A stretch of 64,000 nt of DNA, taken from assembly GCA_017979445.1 (NCBI GenBank), contig CM030717.1, positions 21,501,288 to 21,565,287 of the forward strand. Direction: 5' to 3'. The position numbers and the translations under genes are program-made. A model generated the notes under the pieces. The model did not search any database. It had not been told where the DNA came from and saw only the letters and a program-made list of their open reading frames with translations. This stretch comes from Akebia trifoliata. Lineage: Eukaryota > Streptophyta > Magnoliopsida > Ranunculales > Lardizabalaceae. This document shows, piece by piece, positions 1 to 11,354 of the stretch (positions within the stretch are counted from its first letter, which is position 1; every line of letters starts with the position of its first letter).

Positions 1-769
1 AGATATCCTTCTAGTTCTACCAATATCTTACACAAGGAACTAGATATCACTGCTTGAATGTTGTTTTTCCCCCAAACACTTGATCCTCATGATGGGGCCT
101 TTCCAAACCATAAGTAAATTATAACCATTAAATTCAACAAGTGGTCAGACTTCAGAATCAATAACTTTGCATCTAATACTCGTTTATATCCATGATTTAG
201 TGTGAGACTTCATTTGCTTTCCAGGATCCAGATCATGTTATCTAATTTTAGCATGATTCTTACAGAGAGAGAAAGGGAGATATATGGGTTTACACTGTAC
301 GCAACCTCTAAAGGAATCTCTAATACTATCAAGCTATGACACAAAAGTTTCATAAAGAAAGCTACTAGCTAGTAAAACTTTAATTCGAAAATTTTAGTGT
401 TCTAATGTTCAATTTATTTATTCATAAACAACCATCACAAAATCCCTCTCATAGAAGAATTTAATCTCTTTCATATGATTGAATCTTGGTCTGCTTTTGG
501 TGTTTGGATGAATGGTAGAAATTTTCTTGTGTTTTTTCATATGAATGGAATGTAACTATTTCTTAATTAAATGGGTCATATATTATTGACTTCTTTTTAT
601 TATTATTTTTAATTATACTAGCATTTTCTTTTATGAGACATGATTCTCATTGGGAAAAGAAAGGGATCTAAAATCCTCTCAATATGATGAAGAACGTGTT
701 TGTATATGAAGAAATTGAGCTTTTGAGCTTCAAGAAGATAACCCTATGAAAAAGGTTGGATCTAGTAGT

Positions 770-2040
770 GCGAAGGTTGATAAAACCTTGTGGAAATAAG
801 CACATGTCCTTGGAGCTGCCAAAGGTTAAAGTAGTGGTGGAACAAAACTTGGTGATGCCTACATTGTAACAAAGAGTGGAGAAGTACTTATACACAAGTA
901 GATGGTCCTTTCTTTTGAACACCACCTGCCTAACCTAGGAAGAAGGCTGATATATCAAGGAATGCAGTATTGTTGAGAAATCACATACTTCTTTTGGAAA
1001 TAAAAAAAGATGTTGAAGCTGCTGAAAAACAAGGGTCATTCTCCAATTTAAAGATTCCATCATTGAGAAATGATTCTCATTCTACAAAAAAGAAAGGTTT
1101 AACAAAAGATTTTATTTAAGAATCAAGGAATGTCAAAGGTGAATGCAAAAATCTTGAGACCATTATGCACTTGTCCTTATTTTCTTGAAATGGCAATGAC
1201 AATGAATAGTGGACTTAAGTGTTATAAGTTCCCATCATTTGAAAAAGCTAGGACATCATTATTGGACAATGAGAAAGAAATTTAGATAAAGATTCACTAA
1301 TGGTAAGAGACACATGGCCAACCAATGGGTTTTATATAATCTTTAATGGGTGGACAAGTGTTAAAAATCATCATTTAATCAATGTTAATGCTACAAATAG
1401 GTAGGGAGAAATGTTTTAATATATTGAAAATTGTTTAGGGGAAGAAAAAACAGGAAGTTTTATTGCCTTTTTTGGTTTTTTTCTTTTAAAAACAATTGAA
1501 GAAGTGGGATAATCTAATGTTGTGCAAGTGCTCATTGATAATGCTGCAAATCATGTTCAAACAGAAACTAAAGTTGCACAAGTACATCCTCACATTCTTT
1601 GGTCCAAACTTTAAATTTGATTTTCAAAAATCTATCAAAAGAAACAAAGATCCGAGGTTGTGTCGCTTGTCTGATCATATCAACTATCTAGCTATTTCTC
1701 TAATAAAATTTGATTTATTAATCAAAAACCAGTAGCGGGATTGGTATTTGAAGACTTATTACAAATGTAAGGATATTGTGAAGTATGTTACTAATCATAC
1801 ACATAAATTAGATATTTTTAGATCGAATTGTAAATTAGAGTTTATTGAAAGAAGCTAAAACTAGATTTTCTTCACGTTATATATAATGTTAAAAGAGAAT
1901 CATGGATGTAAGAAAAGGCTTCTTTATCTAACAATAGTGCCTGACCTCTTGGAAAGATTGGACTGCAAAGAGTAGTCAACCAAAATTGATAGAAAATAAA
2001 ATAAAATTAGTGGATTACTAGTTTGATTGATACAGAAAAT
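770..2040 (+). pseudogene. hAT-type transposase relic (BED/DUF659-like)
   Basis: Broken reading frames on the plus strand carry, in the right order, phrases typical of plant hAT-superfamily transposases with a BED finger and DUF659. Near 775 there is a weak BED-start-like LWKYAHVLG. Near 1300 there is RDTWPTNG followed by NGWTSVKN. Near 1510 comes TIEEVG, a stop, then SNVVQVLIDNAAN. Near 1775-1850 there is KYVTNHTHKLDIFRSN and a degraded TRF(A/S)S-like stretch. In the family these belong to the DDE/RNase H-like catalytic core of cut-and-paste transposases. Several stops and frameshifts interrupt it and no C-terminal dimerisation region is seen, so it is dead. No terminal inverted repeats were located. 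Identification is from motif order only. Confidence 0.65.
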
Positions 2041-2113
2041 CACTAAACCAATATTTGAAATGCATTAGACTTTGTGACAAGAATGTGTCATAATTAATTT
2101 AGATAGATTTCCA

Positions 2114-2144
<31 letters not shown>
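2114..2144. repeat. (ATT)n microsatellite
   Basis: Uninterrupted ATT trinucleotide run of about ten units, directly after the hAT relic. Confidence 0.9.
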
Positions 2145-3589
2145 GGCTTTCTTTTAATAATAGAATCCCAAGCTTACTAAAACAGTTTTCTATGAAACTA
2201 GGAGAAGCCATCATGAAAGAAACTACAGAAATAAGAGGATTATTAGATGCAGAGATCAGAAGAGTAGTAGTAGTAGTAATACAACTTACGAAGAAGAAAC
2301 AAGAAGACGAGTGGAGCAATGCTGTTATCTCGTGTGGATGAACGGAGACGATTGTCGAAACGATCGCCTCTATGCGAGGCCGAATTATCATTTTTATTTC
2401 TCTCTGTTTTTTTTCTTTTTTTTCTTTTTTCTTACAGAGAATTGGATCGAATCAAAATTCAGAGATGAAGATCATCAAAAGCCAAGGAGAATCTGATTTA
2501 CCATTACTTCTGAACTTCATTGTTCCCGTTTGCTATCCCATCTCGTTCTCTACTTTCAGCCCAATCAAATGGTCAGACCAGAAAATTGGGAGAAATGTTT
2601 CTTTTCTCATGTTTTTAAGGAAAAAATTCTAATGTCCAATGATCGAAATTAACGGATGAGATGGGAAGAAATTCTCCTTTGGGAAAATGATCCTAGAGAT
2701 TCATACAAATTCTTAGAAATGCGTACTTATTGCCGCCCTATCATTAGTCTGACTCGATTTGATTTATCCGATTAACATCACTGGAACAACGATTTATCTG
2801 TATTTAAATTATTGATTAAAAGGTTTTTTATATTACACATATATAAAAAATTAAAAAAATATATATATATATATTTTTTTATAATTTTAAAAATTAAAAA
2901 CGTAATTCTTAGACCTACTTGTGCTTGTTACACTACATATCATTATTTGCACCGCAAATGTTTTGCAATGAAAAATTTACTATTGCTTAGTGATCATTGG
3001 TAAATCTCTTAGGAAATCATTTTTTGTGTTTTGTTTATATTTGTGATTCAAAAATAAAACATAGAAATAATTTTAACTTATTAAATCTCATTAAAGAAAA
3101 TATTCAAATAACAAAAATATCTTCAAGAACCAACTGCATTAACATACATTGAAATTAATAAAATATATTAAAATGCATAATGGAATTACACAAGTATCCA
3201 TCATCAAAAATAAATATTCAAATACAAAAAAACCTTCAATACTTCTTACAACAACAAGCACATGAATTTACAAAAATACACATTAGATCATCTAATGTGA
3301 ATTTTCTTTTTTTTTCCATGGTCAGTAACATGTCATTTTTCATACTGGGTAAAAATGTTGGACATGTTGGACTAAAAAATGTTAAAATAGAGATATCTTT
3401 TTAACAATTCTAATCTTAATTTTATATTTGCAATAAAAATTATATATATAAAAAAAATTGTCGACAATAAATTTTAACAAATCTACCTCGAGGTTTGTGA
3501 AATAAGATCACAAATGATTTTATTGATTTTGATGAAAACAAGAGTATAAATCTCAATATTTTCCTCTGATTAACAATTAAGTATAAAAT
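2145..3589. other. AT-rich intergenic DNA, no gene seen
   Basis: Only short ORFs in low-complexity sequence occur here, including poly-T and AT runs near 2408-2430 and 2850-2885. No domain, RNA gene or repeat family could be recognised. Confidence 0.5.
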
Positions 3590-4090
3590 GGTGATGTATG
3601 TAGCTTTTATTTTCTTCGGGGTTCGCGCTTTATCGATTTAGAAAATTATTTTGACGGTGACTTTATTTGTGATAGATCTTTGGTAAAGGTTTTTGTAGAT
3701 TTTTCTTATCTTCGGACTTTGCGCTTTATCAGTTAATAAGGATTTCTTAACTTTCTAAATAATGGCTTTTGAGTTTGATCTTCTGTATAGGTTTGTGTAG
3801 ATTTTTTTCTCTCCGGCCTTCGCGCTTTATCGATTGAGAATGATTTGTTGGCTTTTAAAGAAGGACTTTTGAGCATGATCTTCTATAAAATTTTATGCTG
3901 ATTTTCTTCTTTTCGGACTTCACACTTTATCGGTTGAATAGGATTTATTGCCTTTTATAGAAGTAATTTTGAGCTTGATATTTTGTAGAGGTTTTTGTAA
4001 ATTTTCTTCTCTCTAGACTTTGCGTTTTATCAACTGAGAAAGTTTTCTTGATTTTCGAATAAGGGATTTATGCTTAACATTCTCTTTAAT
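3590..4090. repeat. Tandem array, ~100-bp unit, five diverged copies
   Basis: The block 'ttcgcgctttatcg' and its variants recurs near 3623, 3720, 3820, 3921 and 4021, so the period is about 96-101 bp. The blocks between ('gatcttctgtagaggttt', 'cttttgagcttgatctt') repeat in the same order. The copies are clearly diverged from each other. It has no coding sense and may be a remnant of a satellite or of a retroelement untranslated array. Confidence 0.75.
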
Positions 4091-4555
4091 CGAAGTCCAG
4101 ATCTCTAAAAAACTTTGTTTTATATTTGAAGGAGAACTTGAAAGCTTCTTCTTTTCTAGAGGGAGAGCTTTTATCTTCTTAGAGAAAGTGATCTTCTTTC
4201 CCCGTTAATTGAGGGAAGCTTTGGTATTTATAGACTTAAAGATAATTTAACTTTTCAATTATGTCCTACCTTAGAAAGCTTTGATTAGTTCATTTAAAGG
4301 TTTAATTTGTCAAAATTCAATTTTAAGATTGTTGGTGGGCTCAAACTCATTTATTTGAATATAGGGCACAATATCTAATGTGGTTCACTTAGATATATTG
4401 GACTATGAGCCTTATCTACGAAAACCCAAACCTAATCTTTAAAAATCCTATCCCAACTAGTGGGACCCAATTTGGACACATGAAGCCATTTCCAACTTTA
4501 TGGGCTTTACTTTGATTTAACAAGTTTGCAGGAGCCTTCTCAAAATTTCTATGGA
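4091..4555. other. Intergenic, no gene seen
   Basis: No recognisable coding sequence. It separates the ~100-bp array from the LTR fragment. Confidence 0.4.
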
Positions 4556-5390
4556 TGTATAATTCTCGATTTCCAAAGTCACATCTACTAAGATTTGGAC
4601 TCGTCACCATTCATTTCGTAAGAGGGTGTGAATGGTCACCCGATGTACATTTTTGGCGTTTAGTGACTCCCGTTCGAATAAGGTACTAATTAAATTGAAA
4701 TTGAAGTAAGCGGTTCGATTAGAGAAAAGGGAAGGTGTTAGGCATCCTTTTCTCCCTACCAAGTGGTGGTAACCTCAACTCAACTTAGCCATTTTTTTGA
4801 AGGAAAATGCAAAATAAATGTAAATGCCACATGTCAATAACTTATACCTTTAGTAGGGATTTACTTTTGGCTTGATTCTAGGATCATCCTATTGAAGGAG
4901 ATGATCATTATAAACCTTTAACCTTAGGAACTACGTATGTTTGAAAAGTGTTGGCTATGGTTACAGGTCCATTCTTATGAGTTGAGAAGAACCCGAATGT
5001 TGATTGCCTCAAAACGATTTTAAGGGTTTAAATACCGATTTTGTTTTGAAGGTAGTTACAACCTTTATACTTTCAACCAAATCGAGGCCCGATCTATCGG
5101 AGATAAAGGAGGGGGGTCATTATATCTTAAAAACTTTCTAAAAAGAAATTAAAAAGATGAGGGGGGAAGTAAATAAAGGATATAGAGAGAGGGGTGTGTG
5201 TATTCCTTTGACTCACCTTGAAATTTTAAGTTCTTCTTTGACCTTCAAAGTGATAAGTCTTCCTTGACTTTTTTTCAATGGAAGATAGAATATTGAGAGA
5301 AGATGATGCTTGACTTTGAGAGTGATGCTTGAATTAAGAGTGAGTTGAGAGTTTAATAGTGTGTTGAAAGTAAGGCTAACAATTGCTCTT
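4556..5390 (-). mobile_element. Truncated LTR fragment of family 2
   Basis: The left part aligns by eye with the family 2 LTRs at 9312, 32774, 48508 and 53607. It shares the block 'cacatctacta', a form of 'ggagtcgccaccattca', 'gtgtgaatggtcacccgat', 'gagaaaagggaaggtgtta' and the following 'tggtggtaacctcaa'. Similarity fades after about 5390, and the half with the TATA box and the TGTAGACACCCC end is missing. Orientation is minus, as for all other family 2 copies here. It is more diverged than the solo LTR, so it is probably older. Confidence 0.7.
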
Positions 5391-5576
5391 ATGAAAGTAT
5401 TGATTGCTACCTTAACCTAGAATTTATTAATAGATACCATTTTCATTACTAACGGAATGATCCTAAAATCTTATCTTAGGCTTATTAGGCTCTATGGATT
5501 TCTAGACACGGAGGAACTCATAATTCCAATACATAACTACTATTGAGTTCGGATATCGAATTTTTGATATTACTTT

Positions 5577-6258
5577 ATGATATTGGCTACTTTTAAAAAA
5601 AAAAAACGCGTTGGCTGTTGGACGGTTGGAGAAGACGAAGTGAAAAGAAAAAAAAATTTAAATTTTATTTATATAAAAATTTGGGACAAAATTGGTATTT
5701 TGCTAATTGTTTTGATTGACGATAATTTGACCATCCGGACTCCAAAATTGACAAATGAATACTCTATTTCGCCTAATTTTTCATTCCAGATCTAATGGTA
5801 CAGTCAATTTCTATAAATTATGTCTCTATCAAAAATTTACATTTTTTGCCTAAGGTGACCCCTAAGCTTGATGTCGTTTTCGTTTTTGACGATAATTCAA
5901 CTTTCTGGTCTCCAAAAATGACAAACAAATAGTCCATATTTAATAATTTTTTGTTATGAACCCAATGATATAATTGAATATTAATAATTCTTGTTCTAAC
6001 AAAAAAGTCACTATTTTAGCCTGGTCTGACTCGGTAATCGAGGATTTTGTAACTTTTATATTCGAACTCGCATTTGAGCGTGCTTATAGGCTAAAATATA
6101 TTTTTCAATCATTTTGAATCTAATGGTGAGGTCAGATTCTATTAAAAATGATCAGAAATATCCGAAAATTTTACCCCTAAGTCCCACTTTTAAAATTTTC
6201 TCAAGATTCCACTATTTATTTTCCTCGAGATACGAATTGAAAATCTGGGGTTTTACAC
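5577..6258 (-). mobile_element. Possible remnant of another LTR type, with internal duplication
   Basis: The segment ends in 'ggggttttaca', which on the minus strand gives TGTAAAACCCC, a common start of plant Ty3/gypsy chromovirus LTRs. A block of roughly 180 bp is present twice: 'gacgataatttgacc...ctccaaaattgacaaa' near 5717 and 'gacgataattcaac...ctccaaaaatgacaaa' near 5889. The other boundary, target duplication and polypurine tract were not found, so this is tentative. Confidence 0.35.
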
Positions 6259-8616
6259 AAAATCTATCATACAACCTAGATGGACTAATATTGCTAGTAG
6301 GTATAGCCCCATTGCTCACTAGGTAACGGATTCTGGTTGTTTATCTGACCCACCAGATGGTTCTCATTCGTCGATTCTATGCCTACTTCGCCGACTATAG
6401 GCTTTGAAAATAAAAAAAATAGGAAGAAAATAGTGAGTAACAATGGTTACCTAGTAGGTACACAAATAATTCTTATTAATAACCTTATCCTTACATGAAT
6501 GAGTAAGCATTTTGAATCATTTCAATACATGTAAAGTTTTATAAAATAAACTACAATTAACTAATTCATATAGCTATAGATGAATAACTAAATAGTTAAA
6601 AATTCACATCACATCAATCAATAGTACTCATATTATAACATTTTCTTAATTGATAAAATTGAAACAGTAAGCATGATTGTCATTTTGTAATTCAAAATAA
6701 GGTAATAAATACATACTACACAATTGTGGAGTAATGGAATTAGAGAATTGGGATTCTCCCAGTTGGGACATGATGTTCTGATCTTTTATTAGTTTTTAGT
6801 TCTTGATTTTGTGGTCGGTCATTACATTATCATGATTAGTTGACTATTTATCTTGCTCAGGTTGGCCGTTTTACGTGATCGTAAACCACGGGTATCTTTT
6901 CGACGTGTTAAGACATTTGACTACTATAAACTACTAGTGACTACTATCCAATTATCTTCATCTATGCTTATCAGGCGTGTATGTGATTCCATTATACATC
7001 CCCATTCGTGTACAACCGCTTGACAGTACAAGTTCACTAGTAAAGATAGAAAGGAATAAACTTAGATTCTAGTTGTGACTCCACTCTCATACGTGTCCCA
7101 TACCACGTATGAGCTTGGTTGTCCCCACCGCAAATTTCAAGATAGTACATCACTCTGAATGATATGATGAACTATCCTTTTAGGCATTCACAAGCTCTTT
7201 AACAATTCACAAAATAGTTATATGTATATATATATATCATTTTTCTTTAAAAACAAATAAGAAATTAACATTACATAGTTGAGAATGGATATTCAATTTC
7301 CTACAATACAATTGTGACCAACTGACCTAAATTAAATAAAGTACATAAATTAAATCAATGCCTTGCACTAATAGAAAATAAATAAACATACAACAAAAAG
7401 TAAATTATCCCGAGATATCTGTTCACCAACCCACATAGTACAACTATGTAAAATGTAGACATCACCCCTAGGGTGTGATTTTGATATTTTATCTTTTTAT
7501 CCTTTTTTTTTTCATATTCACCTTTTGATTTTTCAAACACAACATTCATTTTCTGATATTTATCATTCAATACGAGTTCATTGAATATTAAATTATTTTT
7601 CAAACTTTAAAAATTCATTTTTATCATTTAAATTGAAAAATTACAAAATTTTGATCAAAATGGGGTCCAAACAGTGGCAAAGGACCCAACTGATAGAAAT
7701 AATCCAGTGAAATGTTCCAGTCACATATAATTTATTATAAAATATAATTAAACACATCAAATACATATATTTCACATGAATTTGAAATAATGGATAAAAA
7801 TTCTATGTTTTAAAATAAAATCGAAAGGTTTATAAAAATCCTAAATGCATTTTCGAAATCTATGATTACTAGTAACAATCATAAGCCCCTACCATATTTT
7901 GGATGTTAAAATTGAAGAATGTACAGAAATAGAGGTGACCACTACAAAAATCGAGAAGAATCTAACGTGAAGACGATTAATTTTTTTAAAATGGACTGGT
8001 GATTTTGAATATCTCAACGACGACATCCTTTTTTTTTCCTTCTATGACAGATGACGATTTGGCTTCTAAGTGGATGAAATCGTGGGTGGAAGAGATCGAA
8101 ATCCCCTTTTTAGTACAGTTGATTTTTAACGAAAAATAGATAAGAAGAAGAGATAGAGAAAAAGAAATGGGTAGGATTTGTAGAGTTCAACGTTGCAGAT
8201 ACTTTTCTCTTTTTCGTCGAATGTCGATGGAGTTCCATTTGTGACAAATTCATATTCAAGGTTGGTTCAAAACCAACGTTTAAAAAAAATATGGTTGTTA
8301 TTGGTTGTTATTGGGTGAAAGGTTGGGGAAGATGATGAAATAAAAAAAACACCAATGTTCTTGGTACATAGTGTTTTGATTGTGTGGACATGAACCAATA
8401 CAAGATCAAGTCTTGTATTTAAAAGGGAATTTGTTAAGGAAATAAAAACTTATACTACAAGAAATGAAAAACAATGGCTCTTGCATGATTGACCTGTGCA
8501 GCCTGAAACCAATTCATCACAATAATAATAAGGACCAAAGCAATTGTGTACCTGAAAAATGTACTTCTGAAATACTGATTCTATTTTCTTATTCACACAT
8601 CAAATGTTCACGGCTT
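6259..8616. other. Intergenic, no gene seen
   Basis: AT-rich sequence with several short ORFs that show no family resemblance. The stretch 6780-7140 looks compositionally different (fewer homopolymers) and could be retroelement-derived, but I could not assign it. Confidence 0.4.
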
Positions 8617-8931
8617 CAAAACATTGGTGCACCTCAACTTGTTGCTAGGGCTCCTAGTCTTTGCCTTCTCTTGGTTGGAGGAGGGAGGGTTGGGGCTTCA
8701 GATAAGATGAGTATCAATGGTCCAAAGTTATCAATATCATCTCTTCTGGTATGAGTCAGTCTGTGGACCTCGTAACTACTTTATCGAGCATGAGCCTTTC
8801 AGCAAATGGTGTGGTCGACAATAAAAACCATCATCAATCACAGATTCAACAAGAAATTGATGATTATCAAAATTTCATTTTCAATCTTCATGGTGGTCAG
8901 ACTCACAGCCATAGCAAACAATGTTATTGTA
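8617..8931 (+). pseudogene. Fragment of a Pumilio-family (PUF) RNA-binding protein gene, frameshifted
   Basis: Two overlapping plus-strand frames give QLVARAPS, GGGRVGASDKMSINGP, then after a one-base frame change near 8735 SSGMSQSVDLV, SSMSLSANGVVD, SQIQQEIDDYQNFIFN and LHGGQT. These match, in order, what I recall of the N-terminal low-complexity region of plant Pumilio homologues (ASDKRS, ESADLVAALSGMNLS, QSQIQQEIDDHQNYLF, LQGGQNH). That region lies upstream of the eight RNA-binding PUF repeats, none of which is visible here. The fragment is therefore a partial, disabled copy, perhaps a captured or duplicated exon piece. The identification comes from memory of the family, without an alignment. 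Confidence 0.65.
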
Positions 8932-9311
8932 GCATAATATTTACGTACATTTAACTCATAAGTGTTTCTAATAAAAATAAGGAAAGAAATATATGAAAGC
9001 AAAAGAAAACATTAATATATATACTAAAAACTAATTTAACTAGATTTCTAAAATCAAACTGTGGGGGTGTTTAACAACATAATAAATTAGCCAATGGAGG
9101 AAAAATAACACCAACCTTCCTTTAGAGGTCAGTTTTTAAAAAGAAGTCAATAAGGGGTTGGTGTGATACTACCTTAAGTGTTAGGATGTATGTTCAACAC
9201 GACAAATATCCTAAAATTATTGTGGTATTATGTGGGAGAATAGGAGAAAATAAATGCTTACTTGCATAAGTAGACCACTACCCCACAAAGTATATATTTC
9301 TGCTTTAATCC

Positions 9312-11349
9312 TATAGATACGTGGTTCTCTATTACGATGGCCACATCTACTAAGGATTGGAGTCGCCACCATTCATATTGTAATTGGGTGTGAATGGTCA
9401 CCGGATGTATATTTTTCTGAAAAAGTGACATTTTGACATTTTAGTGACTTACGATGGATAGGAACTAATCAAACCATGAGATCGAGGGTAAGCGGCTCGG
9501 TTGGAGAAAAGGGAAGGTGTTAGACACGCTTTTTCCCCACCATGTGGTGGTAACCTCAACTCAATTCGATCATTTTAATTGAAAATTCAAAATAAAAGTA
9601 AAGTATCACGTGTCGATATCTTATACCCTTAGTAGGGATTTGCTTTCGGTTTGATTATAAAATCATCCCATTGAAGGAGATGATCCTTTGAATTATTTGC
9701 CTCGGGAGCTAAGTATGATTTAAAAAATATTGGCTACGATTATGGGTTCATTCTCATGACTTGAGGAGAACTCGAACACCAATTACCTCAAAACAGTTGA
9801 GGGATTAAAATCGATTTTGTTTCCAAAATGGATTACAACCCTTATACTTTCGACCGGATCGAAGTCCGATCTACCGGAGATAAGGGAGGGGGATCATTAC
9901 ATCTTAAGTCCTTCTAAAATAAAAATAAAGAGAGGAGAGGGGATAATAGAAGAAGGTAGAGAGAGGGGGGGATTGCCTTGAACCCACCTTGAAGTTTCTC
10001 TTTTCTTGTTTCCTTCTTCTTCTATGTCTTCTTGAACCCTTAGTGATTTAGGAAAATGTCATTTTTTTTCTATTGTAATTGAAAGAGTAGAGAAGGGATG
10101 ATGAGAGAATTGATTTTTTAGTGAGACTTGGTAGGGGAGAATTTTGTAGTGAGAGTTGGTGAGTAAGATTTAGTAAGATTTTGTGATGAGAATTGGGTAT
10201 GGGATAAATTTTTTTGTAAGACTTGGTAACCATTTTTGGAAGAGGAGGGGGGTATTTATAGGTGTTTAGAGGATACTTTGGGGATATAATAGGGTTAAGT
10301 GTGGGAGAGTAGAGAATAACATATGTTTTAAAGGCGAGGGATATGAAATTAAGAGTTGGGAAAGGAGTAATTATGTAATAGAGGTAAATGGATTGTGTTT
10401 TGATCCAAATTGTTTGGATCTTACCCAAACTATTTGGGTGGAGTATTTGGTGTGATGACATGATGGGTGTTTAAGAAGGTGGTTGATTGATTGAGTGGTG
10501 TTTGGTTTAAGAGAATGGAGGGTGTAAGATGGTGATTGAGTATTTGGTAAGTTGAGGGGAGTGGATTTTAATTAGATTTTGAGAGGGTGAGGGAGATGGT
10601 GACATGTGACAAGATGTGTGAAAATTAGAGATTTAGATGAATTGATGGGAGAGAATGAGTGTTTGATTTGAGAGGATGGGATAGGTGATTTGATGAGGGA
10701 GGTGAGAGGAGGTGATGGCATGTGTCACCTTTTAATGATAAAAAAGTGATTGGTTGATGTGGGTTGTGATTTATGGGTTAGGGTCGTAGGTTAGATATGA
10801 ATTGGATATGGGTTTGGACTTAGGGGCATTGGGCTTGGGTTTTAGGAATTGGTTGGAATCATTTTGGATTGGATTTGGGAGGGTAGATACGTTTAGGTTT
10901 TTAGAATATATGGGATTGGATTTAGGTTAGGGGTTAATGTGAGAAATGCATTTTAGGTGACTTGCGGGTTCATGGGCTTTAGATGGGCTTATGTTTTTTT
11001 GGATTTGGAGATGGAGCAGTGAGAGAAAAGGAAGTGATAGGTGTCCGAAGTCTCATTTTAATTTTATCCATTTTTTTTTTTTTAGGTTTTAAAATTATTG
11101 GATTAATCAAAGTGTACCGTGTTGGCAAATCAGGCTTTTTAGGCCCATTGGTGAACTTTATCAAAAATTTGGCATTTTTGGTTTTGGAAGCGGAGCGGCG
11201 AATATTGGGAAAGCGTAGGATAGGCCGAGTCCTTTTGGTGGGCCCCCTAAACCATTAAGAGGTCTTAGGGGCCTTGGTTCGATCAAAATGTCACTTTTCA
11301 ATGACTTGGGCCTTTCGAGTAGGGGCCCGTTCAAATTGGGGTGTTTACA
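9312..11349 (-). mobile_element. Solo LTR, family 2
   Basis: A full-length family 2 LTR (about 2.04 kb) without any internal region. The left end reads TATAGATACGTGG where the others read TGTAGCTACGTGG. The right end is GGGGTGTTTACA, that is TGTAAACACCCC on the minus strand. The flanks are aatcc (9307-9311) and gatcc (11350-11354), a 5-bp target duplication with one transition. A solo LTR arises by unequal recombination between the two LTRs of an inserted element. ORFs within it, for example on the minus strand at 10048-10461, are fortuitous readings of the G/A-rich tract. Confidence 0.88.
10253..10260 (-). promoter_or_regulatory. LTR TATA box
   Basis: TATAAATA on the minus strand, in the same context (a few bases from a G-rich run) as in the other family 2 LTRs at 33457, 49208 and 54434. 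Confidence 0.6.
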
Positions 11350-11354
11350 GATCC

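Noticed and set aside
10048..10461. 137-codon minus-strand ORF as a gene
   Set aside because: It lies entirely within the solo LTR, and the same low-complexity frame appears in the LTRs at 33405 and 48946.
10540..10960. G-rich 'gggttagggt' stretches suggesting interstitial telomere repeats (also 34200-34400, 49960-50150)
   Set aside because: No tandem TTTAGGG run; these are G/A-rich parts of the family 2 LTR present in every copy.
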